A program made the position numbers and the translations under genes. The notes under the pieces are model-generated. The model was not told the origin of the DNA, ran no database searches, and saw nothing but the letters and a program-made list of their open reading frames with translations. This document shows, one piece after another, positions 23,701-32,450 of a DNA stretch of 64,000 nucleotides. The DNA is from Escarpia spicata (taxonomy: Eukaryota; Annelida; Polychaeta; Sabellida; Siboglinidae), in contig OZ023211.1 in the NCBI GenBank assembly GCA_963995525.1, forward strand, positions 53,038,228 through 53,102,227, read 5' to 3'. Positions within the stretch are counted from its first letter, which is position 1; the number at the start of each line of letters is the position of its first letter.

Positions 23701-24981
23701 TGATTGGAGATAAGTGACAACTGACAACTGATAACATGGCACTCGTATGAACTAGGTTATTTCTCAAGCAGCTTGACGTATCAGAAGTCTTTATTTTCCC
23801 ATCACAACAGAAAAATACAGGCACGAAACGATTAGACTGCATCGGATTTACTTCAAACAATTAGTATGTCCACGTAGGTGACTTGAAAATATTTCTAAGT
23901 GCACATGCATGCACGTCCAGATCTGCTTGATAAATAACGAACGAAGTCGGCGTTATTTCTCGAGCGGCTCGACGAATGAGAAGTCTTAATTTCCCATCAG
24001 AACGGATTAATACAGGCACGAAATGATTCAACAGTGTCAGATTTACTTCAAACAATTAGTATGTCCACGTAGATGCCTTGAAAATATTTCTAAGTGCACA
24101 TGCATGAACGTCCAGATCTGCTCGATAAATAACGAGCGAAATCGGCGTTATTTCTCGAGCAGCTCGACGAATAAGAAGTCTTAATTTCCCATCAGAATGG
24201 ACAAATACAGGCACGAAACGATTCGACAGCGTCGGATTTACTTCAGAAAATTACTCTGTCCACAGAGATGCCTTGAAAATATATTTAAGTGCACATGCAT
24301 GCACGTCCAGATCTGCTCGAGAAATAACGATTAAAATTGACGTTATTTGTCGAGCTGCTCGACAAATAACAGCCAGGCCTCACGTTATTTCTCGAGCTGC
24401 TCGAGAAATAACGGACCGAGTTCGCGTTATTTCTCGAGCTGCTCGAGAAATAGCCTGAGCCTAAATCTTTTGATTAGTTTAGGGATCATCTCAGAACATT
24501 GATGATGTTCATTATGAGACTTTCGTTTGGGGAAGGGGGTCATTTCCGTCTAGCATTGGACATCCATATTTTATGTTTTAAACTGATGAAAGTAATTCTG
24601 TTTGATATTGGACATCGGTTTTCTGCCTGCTGAGATGATCTCTCAAAGTCTGGAATCCTTAATTTAGCATTTAACCACCATCATGGTTAGATTAGAAAGT
24701 TGACCGTCACTCCTTCACTTGCAAACATATTATATAATATAAATGAAGGTCTGTGTTACACATATGGGTAAATACACAGTTTATAATCAAGCCCAGCCGT
24801 ACCTCTTGTATGGTGGAACGAAGACGTCTGGTCGAGTAGGCTGCACACCTCGTCCAGTCACGGGGTCTAACTCACGACCACCGACTCTCGAACGTGGTAA
24901 ACTCTCAACCTTTACTTTCTTCCCGATCTTAAACCAGTCATCAATCTGTTCCAACGTCACTTCTGTGCCCATTCGACTCAT
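772..24981 (-). CDS. TDRD9: TDRD9-like DExH-box RNA helicase (5' part of gene, 14 exons, 540 codons)
   Basis: ATP-dependent RNA helicase of the piRNA pathway (TDRD9/spindle-E), which acts in germline nuage with Piwi proteins to silence transposons. Exons, from 5': 24981-24803, 22441-22345, 22126-21932, 20129-19908, 19599-19477, 17814-17734, 9429-9271, 7689-7586, 6994-6939, 5298-5241, 4818-4734, 4560-4503, 3703-3599, 869-772. All have GT-AG borders and all phases fit. Residues: an N-terminal EQIDDWFKIGKKV stretch, typical of TDRD9; Walker A GPTGSGKT about 172-179; TQPRR 202-206; DEVH 271-274; SAT 304-306; SVLVFLPG about 399-406; STNIAESS about 457-464; QRKGRAGR 505-512. The C-terminal helicase-associated and Tudor regions must lie left of the window. 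The reading frame is clean, so the gene looks functional. Other DExH helicases (DHX9, YTHDC2) are less likely because of the N-terminus. Calls and joins are from sequence; the role is from family knowledge. Confidence 0.92.
870..3598. other. TDRD9 intron 13: repeats, no gene seen
   Basis: Holds dispersed repeats. A segment of about 50 bp with CAGTGACCAATTACAGATTA occurs at about 1578 and again at about 2889. A block with ATGTCTATGCAAAATT is duplicated (about 3115 and 3270), with a further related piece near 2740. The rest is AT-rich with no supported exon on either strand. Confidence 0.6.
2545..2745 (+). pseudogene. Decayed non-LTR reverse-transcriptase fragment
   Basis: Translates in pieces as VELPQGENLSPLLFAIYLND followed by KGLDMAAGEIYNNLNDDD, then a degenerate YADDT region. 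These are the NG.RQGENLSPLLF and catalytic segments of a LINE reverse transcriptase. Stops and frame changes interrupt it. Confidence 0.6.
3599..3703 (-). CDS. TDRD9: TDRD9 exon 13
   Basis: 105 nt reading (V)IDFCLTKNLECDAATNF onward to WASKANMAQRK(G). The acceptor is TTTTCTCTTCAG and the donor AAGG|GTGAGG. It carries the first half of motif VI (QRKGRAGR). Confidence 0.93.
4503..4560 (-). CDS. TDRD9: TDRD9 exon 12, motif V
   Basis: 58 nt reading IILSTNIAESSITVTDIKY plus one base. The acceptor is CTGTGTTTAAG and the donor TATG|GTGAGT. TNIAESS is helicase motif V. Confidence 0.93.
4600..4710. repeat. GT-rich simple repeat
   Basis: Imperfect (TG)n with GAGTGTG interruptions, directly beside the exon 11 donor in the TDRD9 intron. 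Confidence 0.75.
4734..4818 (-). CDS. TDRD9: TDRD9 exon 11
   Basis: 85 nt: LVILPLHSSITLEEQVRVFR onward to GSRK. The acceptor is TTCTTCCCCAG and the donor AAG|GTTTGT. PLHS...LEEQ is a conserved segment of helicase domain 2. Confidence 0.93.
5241..5298 (-). CDS. TDRD9: TDRD9 exon 10
   Basis: A 58-nt exon reading (G)LGEINDLDELLRQIEKER(K). The acceptor is TTGTTCCAG and the donor AA|GTATGT. It corresponds to the PGLGEIN segment of TDRD9. It was found from phase and family order because it is too short to stand out as an open frame. Confidence 0.88.
5360..5640. repeat. G-rich minisatellite upstream of TDRD9 exon 10
   Basis: Units of about 18-27 bp built on GGGGTTACAGTCAGGTGG / GGTTATAGCCAGGTGG. 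The plus strand is G-rich, so the TDRD9 transcript is C-rich here. The array ends about 60 bp before the exon 10 acceptor. Confidence 0.8.
5731..6763. mobile_element. hAT-like non-autonomous DNA transposon (about 1.03 kb)
   Basis: The left end CAGGGTTGGCACGTTTTTCC and right end CGTGCCAACCCTG are inverted repeats of hAT type (CAGGG start). The flanking 8-mers are TCTAGGCA (5723-5730) and TCTAGACA (6764-6771), a target duplication with one mismatch. Subterminal GGTAAATACCGGTA motifs occur at both ends. No transposase frame is seen, so it is a MITE-like derivative. It sits in the TDRD9 intron between exons 9 and 10. Confidence 0.8.
6840..6905. repeat. Short TG-rich tract
   Basis: Imperfect TGTGTG with GCATGCATG, just beyond the exon 9 donor. 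Confidence 0.6.
6939..6994 (-). CDS. TDRD9: TDRD9 exon 9, motif IV region
   Basis: A 56-nt exon (1 + 18 codons + 1) reading ADESGLSLKRGSVLVFLP, then G split across the intron. The acceptor is TTTTCCTGTCAG and the donor CAG|GTGGGA. SVLVFLPG matches the family motif at the start of RecA domain 2. Confidence 0.9.
7586..7689 (-). CDS. TDRD9: TDRD9 exon 8, inter-RecA linker
   Basis: The acceptor CTGTTCCCCAG gives phase 0 and LPLLDPGSPRIPPESHHLVQ onward to IIETQEY. The donor GG|GTGAGG splits a Gly codon (phase 2). A downstream alternative acceptor (GGGCAG at 7669-7667) would read into a stop in the required phase, so the upstream AG is chosen. A GT-rich array begins about 50 bp upstream of the acceptor. 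Confidence 0.85.
7740..9012. repeat. 1.27-kb compound TG minisatellite in TDRD9 intron 7
   Basis: A higher-order array of TATGGTGTGTGTCGTGTGTG and TATGTATGGTTTGTGTCGTG units with pure (TG)n at 8680-8747. Open frames across it (Cys-Val and His-Thr repeats) are artefacts. The transcript strand is CA-rich, and the array ends about 50 bp from the exon 8 acceptor. Confidence 0.95.
9271..9429 (-). CDS. TDRD9: TDRD9 exon 7, motif III (SAT)
   Basis: 53 codons, phase 0/0: IILMSATIDSQLFAQYFSLP onward to YYLEDLHPLGD. The acceptor TTTGTTGTAG lies at the end of an array of roughly thirty 41-45-bp repeats that each carry a similar TTGTTRTAG. The donor is GAT|GTAAGT. Confidence 0.93.
9430..10850 (-). repeat. 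41-45-bp minisatellite ending at the exon 7 acceptor
   Basis: About thirty units. On the transcript strand each has TTGTTATAG or TTGTTGTAG followed by ATTAGAAACTAATGACC or ATTAGAAGCAGATGATC. The unit next to the exon uses the same GTTTGTTGTAG that is the exon 7 acceptor. Most units are 45 bp (15 codons) and open in one frame. The outer units (10500-10850) are the 41-bp type, as is the innermost. Confidence 0.93.
10851..11290. other. TDRD9 intron, no feature; possible upstream region of THAP-like gene
   Basis: Unique-looking AT-rich sequence. It directly precedes the THAP-type ATG at 11295 and may hold its promoter. I see no clear element. Confidence 0.3.
11295..11647 (+). pseudogene. THAP zinc-finger exon, frame-broken, nested in TDRD9 intron
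   Basis: From ATG 11295 it reads MPHCSTYGCNNSTAKDKELS then a Phe-Leu-Phe-Pro segment. After a frame change and an in-frame TAG near 11390 it continues WIHNCGRAGWKPSKYNALCS, DHFEE, then LKPGAVPTIF. That is the C2CH order of a THAP DNA-binding domain: C-x(2-4)-C, W, C-x2-H, and the AVPTIF box. A Lys/Arg-rich tail leads to a donor AG|GTTAGT near 11647. THAP domains occur in P-element-type transposases and in host regulators. The two frame faults mean a pseudogene or assembly indels. Later exons near 12616 and 13787 may belong to the same gene. Confidence 0.7.
12614..12780 (+). CDS. Putative exon of THAP-linked uncharacterised protein
   Basis: The acceptor TTTGCATTTCAG and donor GA|GTAAGT bound a frame reading LITNMMWHMGKGINRKFTAK, CEDLLHWIQNVSNHLWWCC, TCNGDALLLE. 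The N-H-x-W-x-C ... GD pattern resembles a module seen in invertebrate uncharacterised proteins that also carry THAP domains (from memory, not searched). It is clean within the exon. Confidence 0.5.
13784..14143 (+). CDS. Putative last exon of THAP-linked uncharacterised protein
   Basis: An open frame MKARLMLSALAWNYRRRPSP, KPVETGVMWSKRRKQWVLHN, RPEQVNPRTHLQMLTDRV, ending at TAG 14141-14143. The start resembles the YKAR..LAA.D.N segment of the same invertebrate protein family. The stretch after about 14030 is low-complexity and may be non-coding. No tidy exon joining 12780 to here was established, and intervening exons may be missing. Confidence 0.4.
   Translation, partial: GMKARLMLSALAWNYRRRPSPDKPVETGVMWSKRRKQWVLHNRPEQVNPRTHLQMLTDRVTDVFIKIYHTACDHSHWGRCPKTREGGSAGSKSQSICKETVNTATTNLYLHRSHVHCLV
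14144..15940. other. TDRD9 intron, no gene seen
   Basis: AT-rich sequence without recognised protein similarity. A short (ACAG)n tract lies near 15805. The 61-105-codon open frames here have no visible domain. Confidence 0.4.
16080..16331 (-). pseudogene. 3' tail of a Jockey/CR1-like LINE with a foldback
   Basis: Minus reads NTPSIILDKMYTHSLYGFST, YTKNYF, which matches in style the tails at about 26730 (HKMYTHSFCSFSKYARKYL) and 63000 (IDKLYTHSLQGFVNNTKYH). It contains a perfect 39-bp inverted repeat, arms 16219-16257 and 16274-16312, and a second small hairpin at 16311-16331. Confidence 0.6.
16650..16850 (-). other. Possible small exon with WCxCGxC motif
   Basis: Minus strand in one frame reads IDWCRCGKCRSDLLVHEQEL, then NMSAARKRLLLDSNAVGE before a GTAATT donor-like site. 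WCxCGxC is typical of the P2X7-like cysteine module found in many invertebrate uncharacterised and transposon-linked proteins. No acceptor or partner exon was established. The segment is more GC-rich than its surroundings. Confidence 0.25.
17734..17814 (-). CDS. TDRD9: TDRD9 exon 6, completes DEVH
   Basis: 27 codons, phase 0/0. It reads VHERDQESDFCLLVARKLLR to DVK, with acceptor TTTGTTCCAG and donor AAG|GTGAGT. The first two residues complete the catalytic DEVH box begun in exon 5. Confidence 0.93.
18161..19476 (-). repeat. 27-bp array of duplicated 5' splice junctions, split by a LINE
   Basis: Units start at 18161, 18188, 18215, 18242 and 18269, then (after a LINE) from about 19003 to 19444: 22 copies. 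On the TDRD9 strand each reads CAYRTCATACTGGGTGAA, then GTAAGTACA. The real exon 5 end is CACATCATACTTGACGAA|GTAAGTACA. Each unit therefore copies the last 18 exon bases plus the donor. Period 27 from 19201 onward keeps an open frame VSTHVILGE; the more distal units vary by 1-2 bases. Confidence 0.93.
18292..19002 (+). mobile_element. 3' fragment of a CR1/L2-type LINE
   Basis: The frame VIFDSNFNFRQHISQTCRCC, RDLRRIRRYMSFSVAKTIAT, then after one frame change ARVVTRSPRFSRSVPLLKSL, HWLPVRYRIIFKICTITYQA to FRRHLKTYLYNLAYPP and stop. This is the C-terminal end of a non-LTR reverse transcriptase. The 3' end is a (TTA)n tail, usual for CR1/L2 elements. It interrupts the 27-bp splice-junction array, so it is younger than the array. 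Dead by 5' truncation. Confidence 0.85.
19477..19599 (-). CDS. TDRD9: TDRD9 exon 5, ends inside motif II (DE|VH)
   Basis: 41 codons, phase 0/0. It starts VGMDKSITEDTRLTYCTTGV and ends QQYTHIILDE. The donor GAA|GTAAGT (19476-19471) falls between the second and third residues of the DEVH box. Immediately downstream the junction sequence itself is repeated in tandem (see the array at 18161-19476). Confidence 0.93.
19908..20129 (-). CDS. TDRD9: TDRD9 exon 4, Walker A and motif Ia
   Basis: 74 codons, phase 0/0. It starts IISTIESNQV and contains the ATP-binding loop GPTGSGKTTQ and NIVVTQPRR (motif Ia). It ends GGICGHQ, with donor CAG|GTGAGG at 19907-19906. Confidence 0.93.
20130..21931. other. TDRD9 intron 3 with dispersed repeat tails
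   Basis: Two copies of a motif TTTCAGCCCGATAYATRSAAAAC followed by GAGATGTGGGTGCACA lie at about 20555 and 21061. A third, inverted, lies near 53390. Such cassettes are common at the ends of dispersed retroelements. No exon seen. Confidence 0.5.
21932..22126 (-). CDS. TDRD9: TDRD9 exon 3
   Basis: 65 codons in phase 0/0. The acceptor is TCTGTCCTCAG and the donor GAG|GTGAGT. It encodes an acidic linker ending in LSITQYREE, which corresponds to the Q-motif-proximal ISRYKEE segment of TDRD9 just before the helicase core. Confidence 0.85.
22345..22441 (-). CDS. TDRD9: TDRD9 exon 2
   Basis: The acceptor TTTTCCAACAG precedes base 22441. The exon reads HVRIGNPNQTAYAHHYQQLD and onward, and ends PLDP|GTACGT. 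It encodes the linker before the helicase domain. A 1.7-kb foldback element occupies the intron between exons 1 and 2. Confidence 0.8.
22783..24461. mobile_element. Foldback element with 9-bp target duplication (MULE-like)
   Basis: The ends GGCTATTTCTCGAG (left) and CTCGAGAAATAGCC (right) are inverted. The flanks are TAAATCTTT at 22774-22782 and again at 24462-24470. The right arm is a tandem of 195-bp subrepeats (equivalent points 23851, 24046, 24241). The left arm holds one inverted copy (22790-23080). Many short palindromes CGTTATTTCTCGAGCWGCTCG occur inside. The middle has a tandem with TTTCATCGCTTGGCATC (23213-23365). No transposase is seen. 9-bp duplications and foldback arms suit MULE/Foldback elements, but the family is an inference. 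Confidence 0.8.
24803..24981 (-). CDS. TDRD9: TDRD9 exon 1 (start codon exon)
   Basis: Starts at ATG 24981-24979, with a second in-frame ATG three codons on. It encodes about 59 residues, including EQIDDWFKIGKKV, which resembles the N-terminus of vertebrate TDRD9. The exon ends ...YKR with a donor AG|GTACGG at 24802-24801 (phase 2). The middle is low-similarity and Pro/Arg-rich, as in other TDRD9 proteins. Confidence 0.85.
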
Positions 24982-25690
24982 TGTGGTTGAATGTTATCTC
25001 AACTACACCGCACAGTTTGACTTTAATGTAACAACAACAGCAACATTCACTGCCAAAAGTTGGCCATGTTTTGTGATGTGACGTACTTCCGCGGAGACTT
25101 GATCGAACGCCGGACGGACAAAACGTGCAGCGCTACGTGAGGTAGTCACGATTATCCGTGATGGGGCGCCACCGTTTGTCGATTTCGCAACGCAATGGCG
25201 CATTGCGATGGGCGATGCGATGGAACGAAGCGCGAAGCGATGGATCGAGCGACTACGATTCCTTGTTGGGCAACTCGGTACGACACAAATTAAGGGCGTC
25301 GTATTCGATAAGAAAAGTGTATCGGGAGTAGGCCTACAATGCGTAGTCAGTGTACACGTCCCAGTAAAGCAAATAATTCAACTGCCAGTCGCTAGTGTAC
25401 GCGCTAATTAAGACGCAACTAGATTCTCCGATTGCGTTGGTCAATAACAACACAGCTTGATGTCGATGTAAGTAATCACTAGAGGCCTAAGAGGGTGCGC
25501 GTGCATGCGGTTCGCGGTTTAAAAACCAGGATTTTGGTAACATAAGGAGCTAGCCAACTGTTAATTGCGTCGTTAGTGTACGCGCCTATTAAGATGCGAT
25601 TATCGCAAGTCTACGCGGCAATCGTCGTAAGTGTACACGCACACAGTAAACACCTGACATTGTCTGTGATGCTGTCAGTTTTTTGGCATA
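24982..25690. promoter_or_regulatory. Presumed TDRD9 upstream region
   Basis: Upstream of the TDRD9 ATG. It is richer in CpG than the rest (GATGCGATGGAACGAAGCGCG region, 25200-25260). A motif GTGTACGCGC.ATTAAGA.GC occurs twice, near 25395 and 25578. No TATA box or initiator was identified, so this is placement rather than a defined promoter. Confidence 0.3.
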
Positions 25691-26935
25691 AACTTTTGAA
25701 TCTTGCCAATAATGCTTTGTGACATCTATGAGGTGTTTATCTCATATAAAACATGCACATGCAATATACATCATTGGTTAATGAGCTACCTTCCCAAAAG
25801 ACGCCAGTTTGTAAAATTCAATGACGTTATATCTGACACATTATTTGTTTCAACTGGCGTCCCGCAGGGGTCAATATTAGGACCCCCTACTGTTTACACT
25901 CTATATAAATGACATTAATATCTTGCCACCAACAAATTCGAGGCCATACTTTACGCTGATGATACCACCCTCGTCGGACCACTATGCTCTTTCAATTGCA
26001 ACTCTAACACACACAATTATAATCTTGTCAGTGATAATATTAACGATGAACTAAAACATATTATTGAATGGTTACAAGTAAACAAGCTTACTCTAAATAC
26101 AAAGAAAATTAAATATATGCTATTTCATTTTCCAAAGCGTAATATCTCCGAAATAAAATAATCGTTAAACATAAATGGTCAACCAATAGAGTATGTACAC
26201 ACATTCAACTTTCTAGGCACTACAATTCAATAAACGTTAGACTGGATTCCACACATTGACCAAATATCTAATAAAATATCACGAACTCTGGGAATTATGA
26301 ATAAACTAAAACACTTTCTACCTGGATATACATTAAAGACTATGTATAATTCATTAATTTTACCACATCTCAACTACAGCATTTTATTGTGAGGTTTTAA
26401 TACAAATAGACTTTCTAAATTGCAGAAAAGGGCAATCCGAATAATGTCTCGCAGTAAATATAACTCACACACCGAACCTATTATGAAATCCCTAAATCTA
26501 CTAAAACTGGAAGACATCTTTACTTGTCAATGTTTAACTTTCTTTCATAAATTTGTACATAGACGCGTTCCTATATTTTTCCAATCGCAATTTTTACAAA
26601 ATGCTACTTATCATGATTATCCTACAAGACAAAATCATCAAATTATTATCCCATTCAGTCATACTTCGAGCCAGAAAATGTATTAGATACCACCTACCAG
26701 TTTTACTTTAAAAATGCCACCCTGCATTTTACACAAAATGTACACACATAGTTTCTGCAGCTTCTCTAAATACGCTAGAAAGTACTTATTGACATTTTAC
26801 AAAGACACTTGCACGGACAAAAAACTGCTGCATATGCAGTTCGCCTACCAATATACACCATATACGTTTTTGTTATCTATTAAAGCAGCATGTAGCTTTA
26901 ACTTTATATATGGTTGTACGCCACAATGGGAGTAG
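25690..26935 (+). pseudogene. Degenerate Jockey/CR1-like LINE (RT to 3' end)
   Basis: In pieces: VKFNDVISDTLFVSTGVPQG, SILGP; then FEAILYADDTTLVGPL (catalytic YADD); then HIIEWLQVNKLTLNTKKIKY, FNFLGTTIQ, LKHFLPGYTLKTMYNSLILP, LQKRAIRIMSRSKYNSHTEP, and a tail HKMYTHSFCSFSKYARKYL. At least four stops or frame changes. The same family as the fragments at 16080 and 61330. Confidence 0.85.
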
Positions 26936-27087
26936 GAGAAATGTTTTAGTTAAAATTACCAGTGGGTGGCTCTCATGTTCAGCGGCAAATTTGAAAGCCT
27001 TAGTGAGAGTCTCCCGACAGTTTTTTTTAATGAAAATGTTCTTACATGTTCTATACTTATTTGTGTTATATCTGTCGAATAAAGATC

Positions 27088-27116
27088 TTCCTTCCTTCCT
27101 TCCTTCCTTCCTTCCA
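27088..27116. repeat. (CTTC)n microsatellite
   Basis: Perfect CTTC tandem of about 28 bp following a T/A-rich stretch. Confidence 0.9.
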
Positions 27117-27529
27117 TGTGTGGATCCCAGTGGCAGTCTGGGTCACCTTTTTAGCCAAACTATTTGTTCATTTAGACTAAAATATACCTATAACAATTAA
27201 CGGAAAATCAGAATCTAAATCATATTCCAAAGTCAAAATTGTGTTTACTCACATAGACTGTAATCATTTGTGGATCATTTACGATAAATCAAATGTGTAT
27301 AACATGACTAGATAACTAGATTATTATAGCTATAACAATAAAGGAGGGTTGGTCAAGTGGCTCAACTAGCACTATGCGTGGACTGCAAGTTGAGCCACGA
27401 GAGTAAGAGAGAGGGTGAGTGAGAGATGGATTCACGAGGATGAGCAGAATGAGCAAGCATGTGCATGCAGTACAGCAGTTCATTCAAACAAAGTCATACT
27501 TTCTATGTACATTCAACATAAAGTTGGGT

Positions 27530-27820
27530 CTTCGCAGCTGCAATTAACAGACCTAACTGAATCATACTCTATTAAAGGCCAGAGAGTGGTCATCCCAAGA
27601 GCTTTGCGACGTAAGATGCTACGAAAACTACATGCCGCACACATTGGCATGATGGACGGGCCCAAGAAACGATAATTTAGCCAAGAATGTCGAGCGATGT
27701 TAAGCAAGTGGCCGAAGCATGCGAGATATGTCAGTACTGGAAATCAGCACAACAGAAAGAAACGTTGAGAAACCACGATGATGGTGATAGACCATGGCGA
27801 AAAACTACCTGTTAATAGAG
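27530..27820 (+). pseudogene. Gypsy integrase zinc-binding fragment
   Basis: Reads LTDLTESYSIKGQRVVIPRA, LRRKMLRKLHAAHIGMMDGP, and, after a frame change, CEICQYWKSAQQKETLRNHD. H-x-H and C-x2-C are the H2C2 domain that precedes the integrase core of Gypsy elements. It differs from the two complete copies at 35-46 kb, so it is another family. Truncated on both sides. Confidence 0.75.
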
Positions 27821-28510
27821 GGTGGTGTTATTTTGCAAATCTTATTTTTTGTGTGGAATACCCCCCTAAAAATATGGACATATTATACCTGAGTGCAAAA
27901 CTGCAAAATATTTGCCAGTTGTCTGATGCTAACCCCCCTGTACATACAATCTGAAAGTCATGACCCTTAAAAAGTGGTCGAAAATGGTTGAACGGTGTGC
28001 TATTTAAAAAAAATGAAAATTAGTCTTGCAGGCATTTTAGGTCAACCGAAGAATGGAAATATAAGTATCTACACAATATGTTACGGACGGAATGTATAAT
28101 GTATGTGGCTCCCTCTGCTAGAGTTGGGTTAGTTCACCGGCAGCGCCATCTGTATAAATTCTACTGGCAGGCCAAATTGTAAATGTCTTATTTAGTCGTA
28201 ATATTTCATTATTTATTATAGATATATTTCAATTGTGTTAGTGTATGCCATTTTATTAACTTCACAACATGATGCCTATGTAGCCTTACTTACATAGTAT
28301 GTGTTAATTATCGGTAATTTATGACTGGTTGCAGATTGTACCTCGCTACTTGTCACTTGCAACCGCATGGCCAGACGCTACGTCACGGAAAATAAAGCGA
28401 GCGTTAAATAATGAATTGTCACTTGAAATCATGACAACACAGCTTTAATATGCCACTTACACAATAAGACATATAATTATAAGGCACGATAAGAATAATT
28501 TCATTTTTTG
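27821..28510. other. Non-coding stretch
   Basis: No domain, exon or repeat structure recognised in this AT-rich stretch. Confidence 0.3.
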
Positions 28511-28519
28511 TAGATTTCA

Positions 28520-30813
28520 TCATTGGAGAAGATGCATATACTCATTACTACAGTATTAATACTTAATGATTTGACAACTTCAATGTATGGCGTAAGGATG
28601 AATCATATCTTTGTAGGCCAAGTAACCATGGTGCACAAGATCACAGTCCAGGAAGACACTTGGTGCTGCAGACTATGTAGAGAAGGCCGAGTTTTCCCAT
28701 GGGATTCTTCCTCCTGGCAAAGATATCATACAGAACATGTTGTATCTGCTGCGGCCAAAGTGGGCTGACCAAGCCCGACGCTCAAGGGATGTAGCAGCGA
28801 AGGTGCTAGCAGAACTGATTGAGGAGCACTGGCTATTCTGTAATCTGTACACCATCCACACTAGACACATCAAGTAACACACCTTGAAGCTACATGGGGA
28901 ATTTGTGACTCTGATCCAGATTCGGAAACAGAGACAAAATGCCAGTTTCCTCAAGAGAGCGGAAGCGTTCAACAAAAAGGCAGAAGGAATGTCTGACATT
29001 TTCTGCCACGATCCTGTGGTACGCAAGTACCTCGAACGAAAGCACGGTGTGAAAATAAATGACATGGAGTGGGCATTTCTTCAAGACCAGAGGACTAAAC
29101 AAAAAATGTACTGCGAAGACTTTTTTGATCGCATGTGGACGAAAAGCATGGAATGCAGGAAACAGGATATGCAATGCCTCAACAAAACGAGGGAAGATGC
29201 AGAAAAAAACAAGAACTAAAGAAAGTAATTGTCTCATTTAAGGACAGTGAGCAATCAGAGGATGGTGATCAGTATATGAACACAACCATTTTGCGGGAGC
29301 TCCAGTATTGAAGATGACGATCCTACTACTACTGCTTCAACTACCAGAACTGAGACCCGGGGAAGAAGCGGCGCCTGTCGTCTACAGCTGCACTTACTCA
29401 GCCTGGATATGAACTGCCTCCCAACTATCGGCATATCCTCGAGAGCATCAGGAAAGTGCGACCTGAATTCTATGAGACTGTTGATAAGCTAAAGAGCTGC
29501 TACCACATGTCTGGGACCCAAGCTGCAGCAGCTGTCATAACATTACTGTAGTAACTAGTACTAACATGCTAGGTAGAGACAAGACCTACTCGAACTGTCT
29601 GGTCAATGCAACAACAATGGCTACAAGCGTCACCGAGCAAGCCCTTGACTGTCTGACTCGGCTCATCAATCAAGACTTTGACCACACGGACCACATGGAA
29701 TAAATCAAATGAATTTGACCTCCACATAGCCCCACGACAAAACAAGTCTGTTAGTCTGAAAGATGAGCACTTCAATCGATTGACGCTGACCTGTGCAATT
29801 TGCCTCTATCATATGGATGGTGTGGTATCCTTCCGGCAGAAGTACGAGCATGTCACGAATCAGTTAGCCTGAATCGTCAGATGCGTATTGGACTTGGACT
29901 TCTTGAAGGTCATGTACTGTGCAGGGGCTCTAATTGAGCTACATCTGGTTGAACCGTTCTTGTCTCTGACCACGGCAGTTGACACAACCTACACAAAGAT
30001 CATCCCAGTATTCCAGCAGCTGTACCAGGAGCTGATAGATACAGATGCAACTACTCTCATGAAAGTAGATGAGCCAGCCTTAAAATTTGTGTCCACTGAG
30101 AGGTTTTAGCATGCGAGATACGATGAGGACATATGTGACGCCATAGCCAACGTAGCCGCCTCTTTTCAACCCCAAGTGATAAAGCTCCTGAAGATCATTC
30201 TGCCCAAACTGGTTGCTGGCTTCCACAAGCAAAAGGGAGACATAATTATCTTTGGGAACTATTATGAGTCTGCAAAGCAATCACTTTTCCACATGGACAC
30301 ACATAAGCTAGAGAAGGCACCGATCCACAACTTGATGGATGACAGCCAGGGTCTTTCAGGAACTATGGTAGTGTGGTAAGAAAAAGGAGGTAGGATACCA
30401 GAAATCATGCTGGCATGGAGCACAAGACAGCTAGAACTGAACAAACAAGGCCTGCAGGACAAGGAAATGGTTAATCTAGCAGTGGATGGGGGATAATTAA
30501 AGACGTGGATGCACTCAAGGCCATGGGAGGCCCATTTACGTCAGCTGATGCAGTTGATGAGTACATTGCAGCCACAAACATAAATGAGGGAACAAAAGCA
30601 GAACGTCTCTACCTGGAGGTTCGCTATGCTCGTGACACATCATTTTCCCTACCAAAAACAAGTAATCTGTTCCGCCTCATAAAAGACCACAGGAAGCTCC
30701 CTGTCAACACTTATGTGGTCAATGTGAAACTGTACTTGAACAACATAACTTCGAATACAGCGGCCACTCTGGATGACTTTAGACAGGCTACAGATGTAAT
30801 TCTAAGTCAATGA
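28520..30813 (+). pseudogene. Decayed large uncharacterised coding region
   Basis: Consecutive plus-strand pieces change frame several times: RKQRQNASFLKRAEAFNKKA, CHDPVVRKYLERKHGVKIND (28884-29219); SVSLKDEHFNRLTLTCAICL (29745 on); FLSLTTAVDTTYTKIIPVFQ, VDEPALKFVSTERF (29950-30109); VIKLLKIILPKLVAGFHKQK, GDIIIFGNYYESAKQSLFHM (30176-30300); AMGGPFTSADAVDEYIAATN to ATLDDFRQATDVILSQ and stop at 30813. Together they look like one ancestral protein of about 700 residues or more. I have seen similar uncharacterised proteins in corals and molluscs but cannot name the family. They are often multicopy, so a transposon origin is possible. AATAAA follows at about 31011. Confidence 0.55.
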
Positions 30814-31116
30814 CAGTAGTTACGCACCTACTGCACTTACAGCAACCAGCGTTATGGGGCCTAGTGTTAGTAGTGACTCTCGCTTTGAACATTATTAACA
30901 TGCATTATGGCAGTAATCTATCATTAGTATGTTTACATAATGTCTACTGTGTATAATTATATGTCTATTGAAGAGTACAAGTAATCACAATGTTTTATGC
31001 TGAAAGGGCAATAAATATCGGCGAAACCGAATACACATTCGTCCGGGAATTAACTCCGACGACATTCATATAATAAAATCAAGGCAGTAATGCCATGTTT
31101 ATTCACATGCTGATGA

Positions 31117-32450
<1,334 letters not shown>

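Noticed and set aside
22783..24461. CRISPR-like array (regular palindromic repeats)
   Set aside because: Eukaryotic context, 195-bp period, inverted arms and target duplications fit a foldback transposon; there are no spacers.
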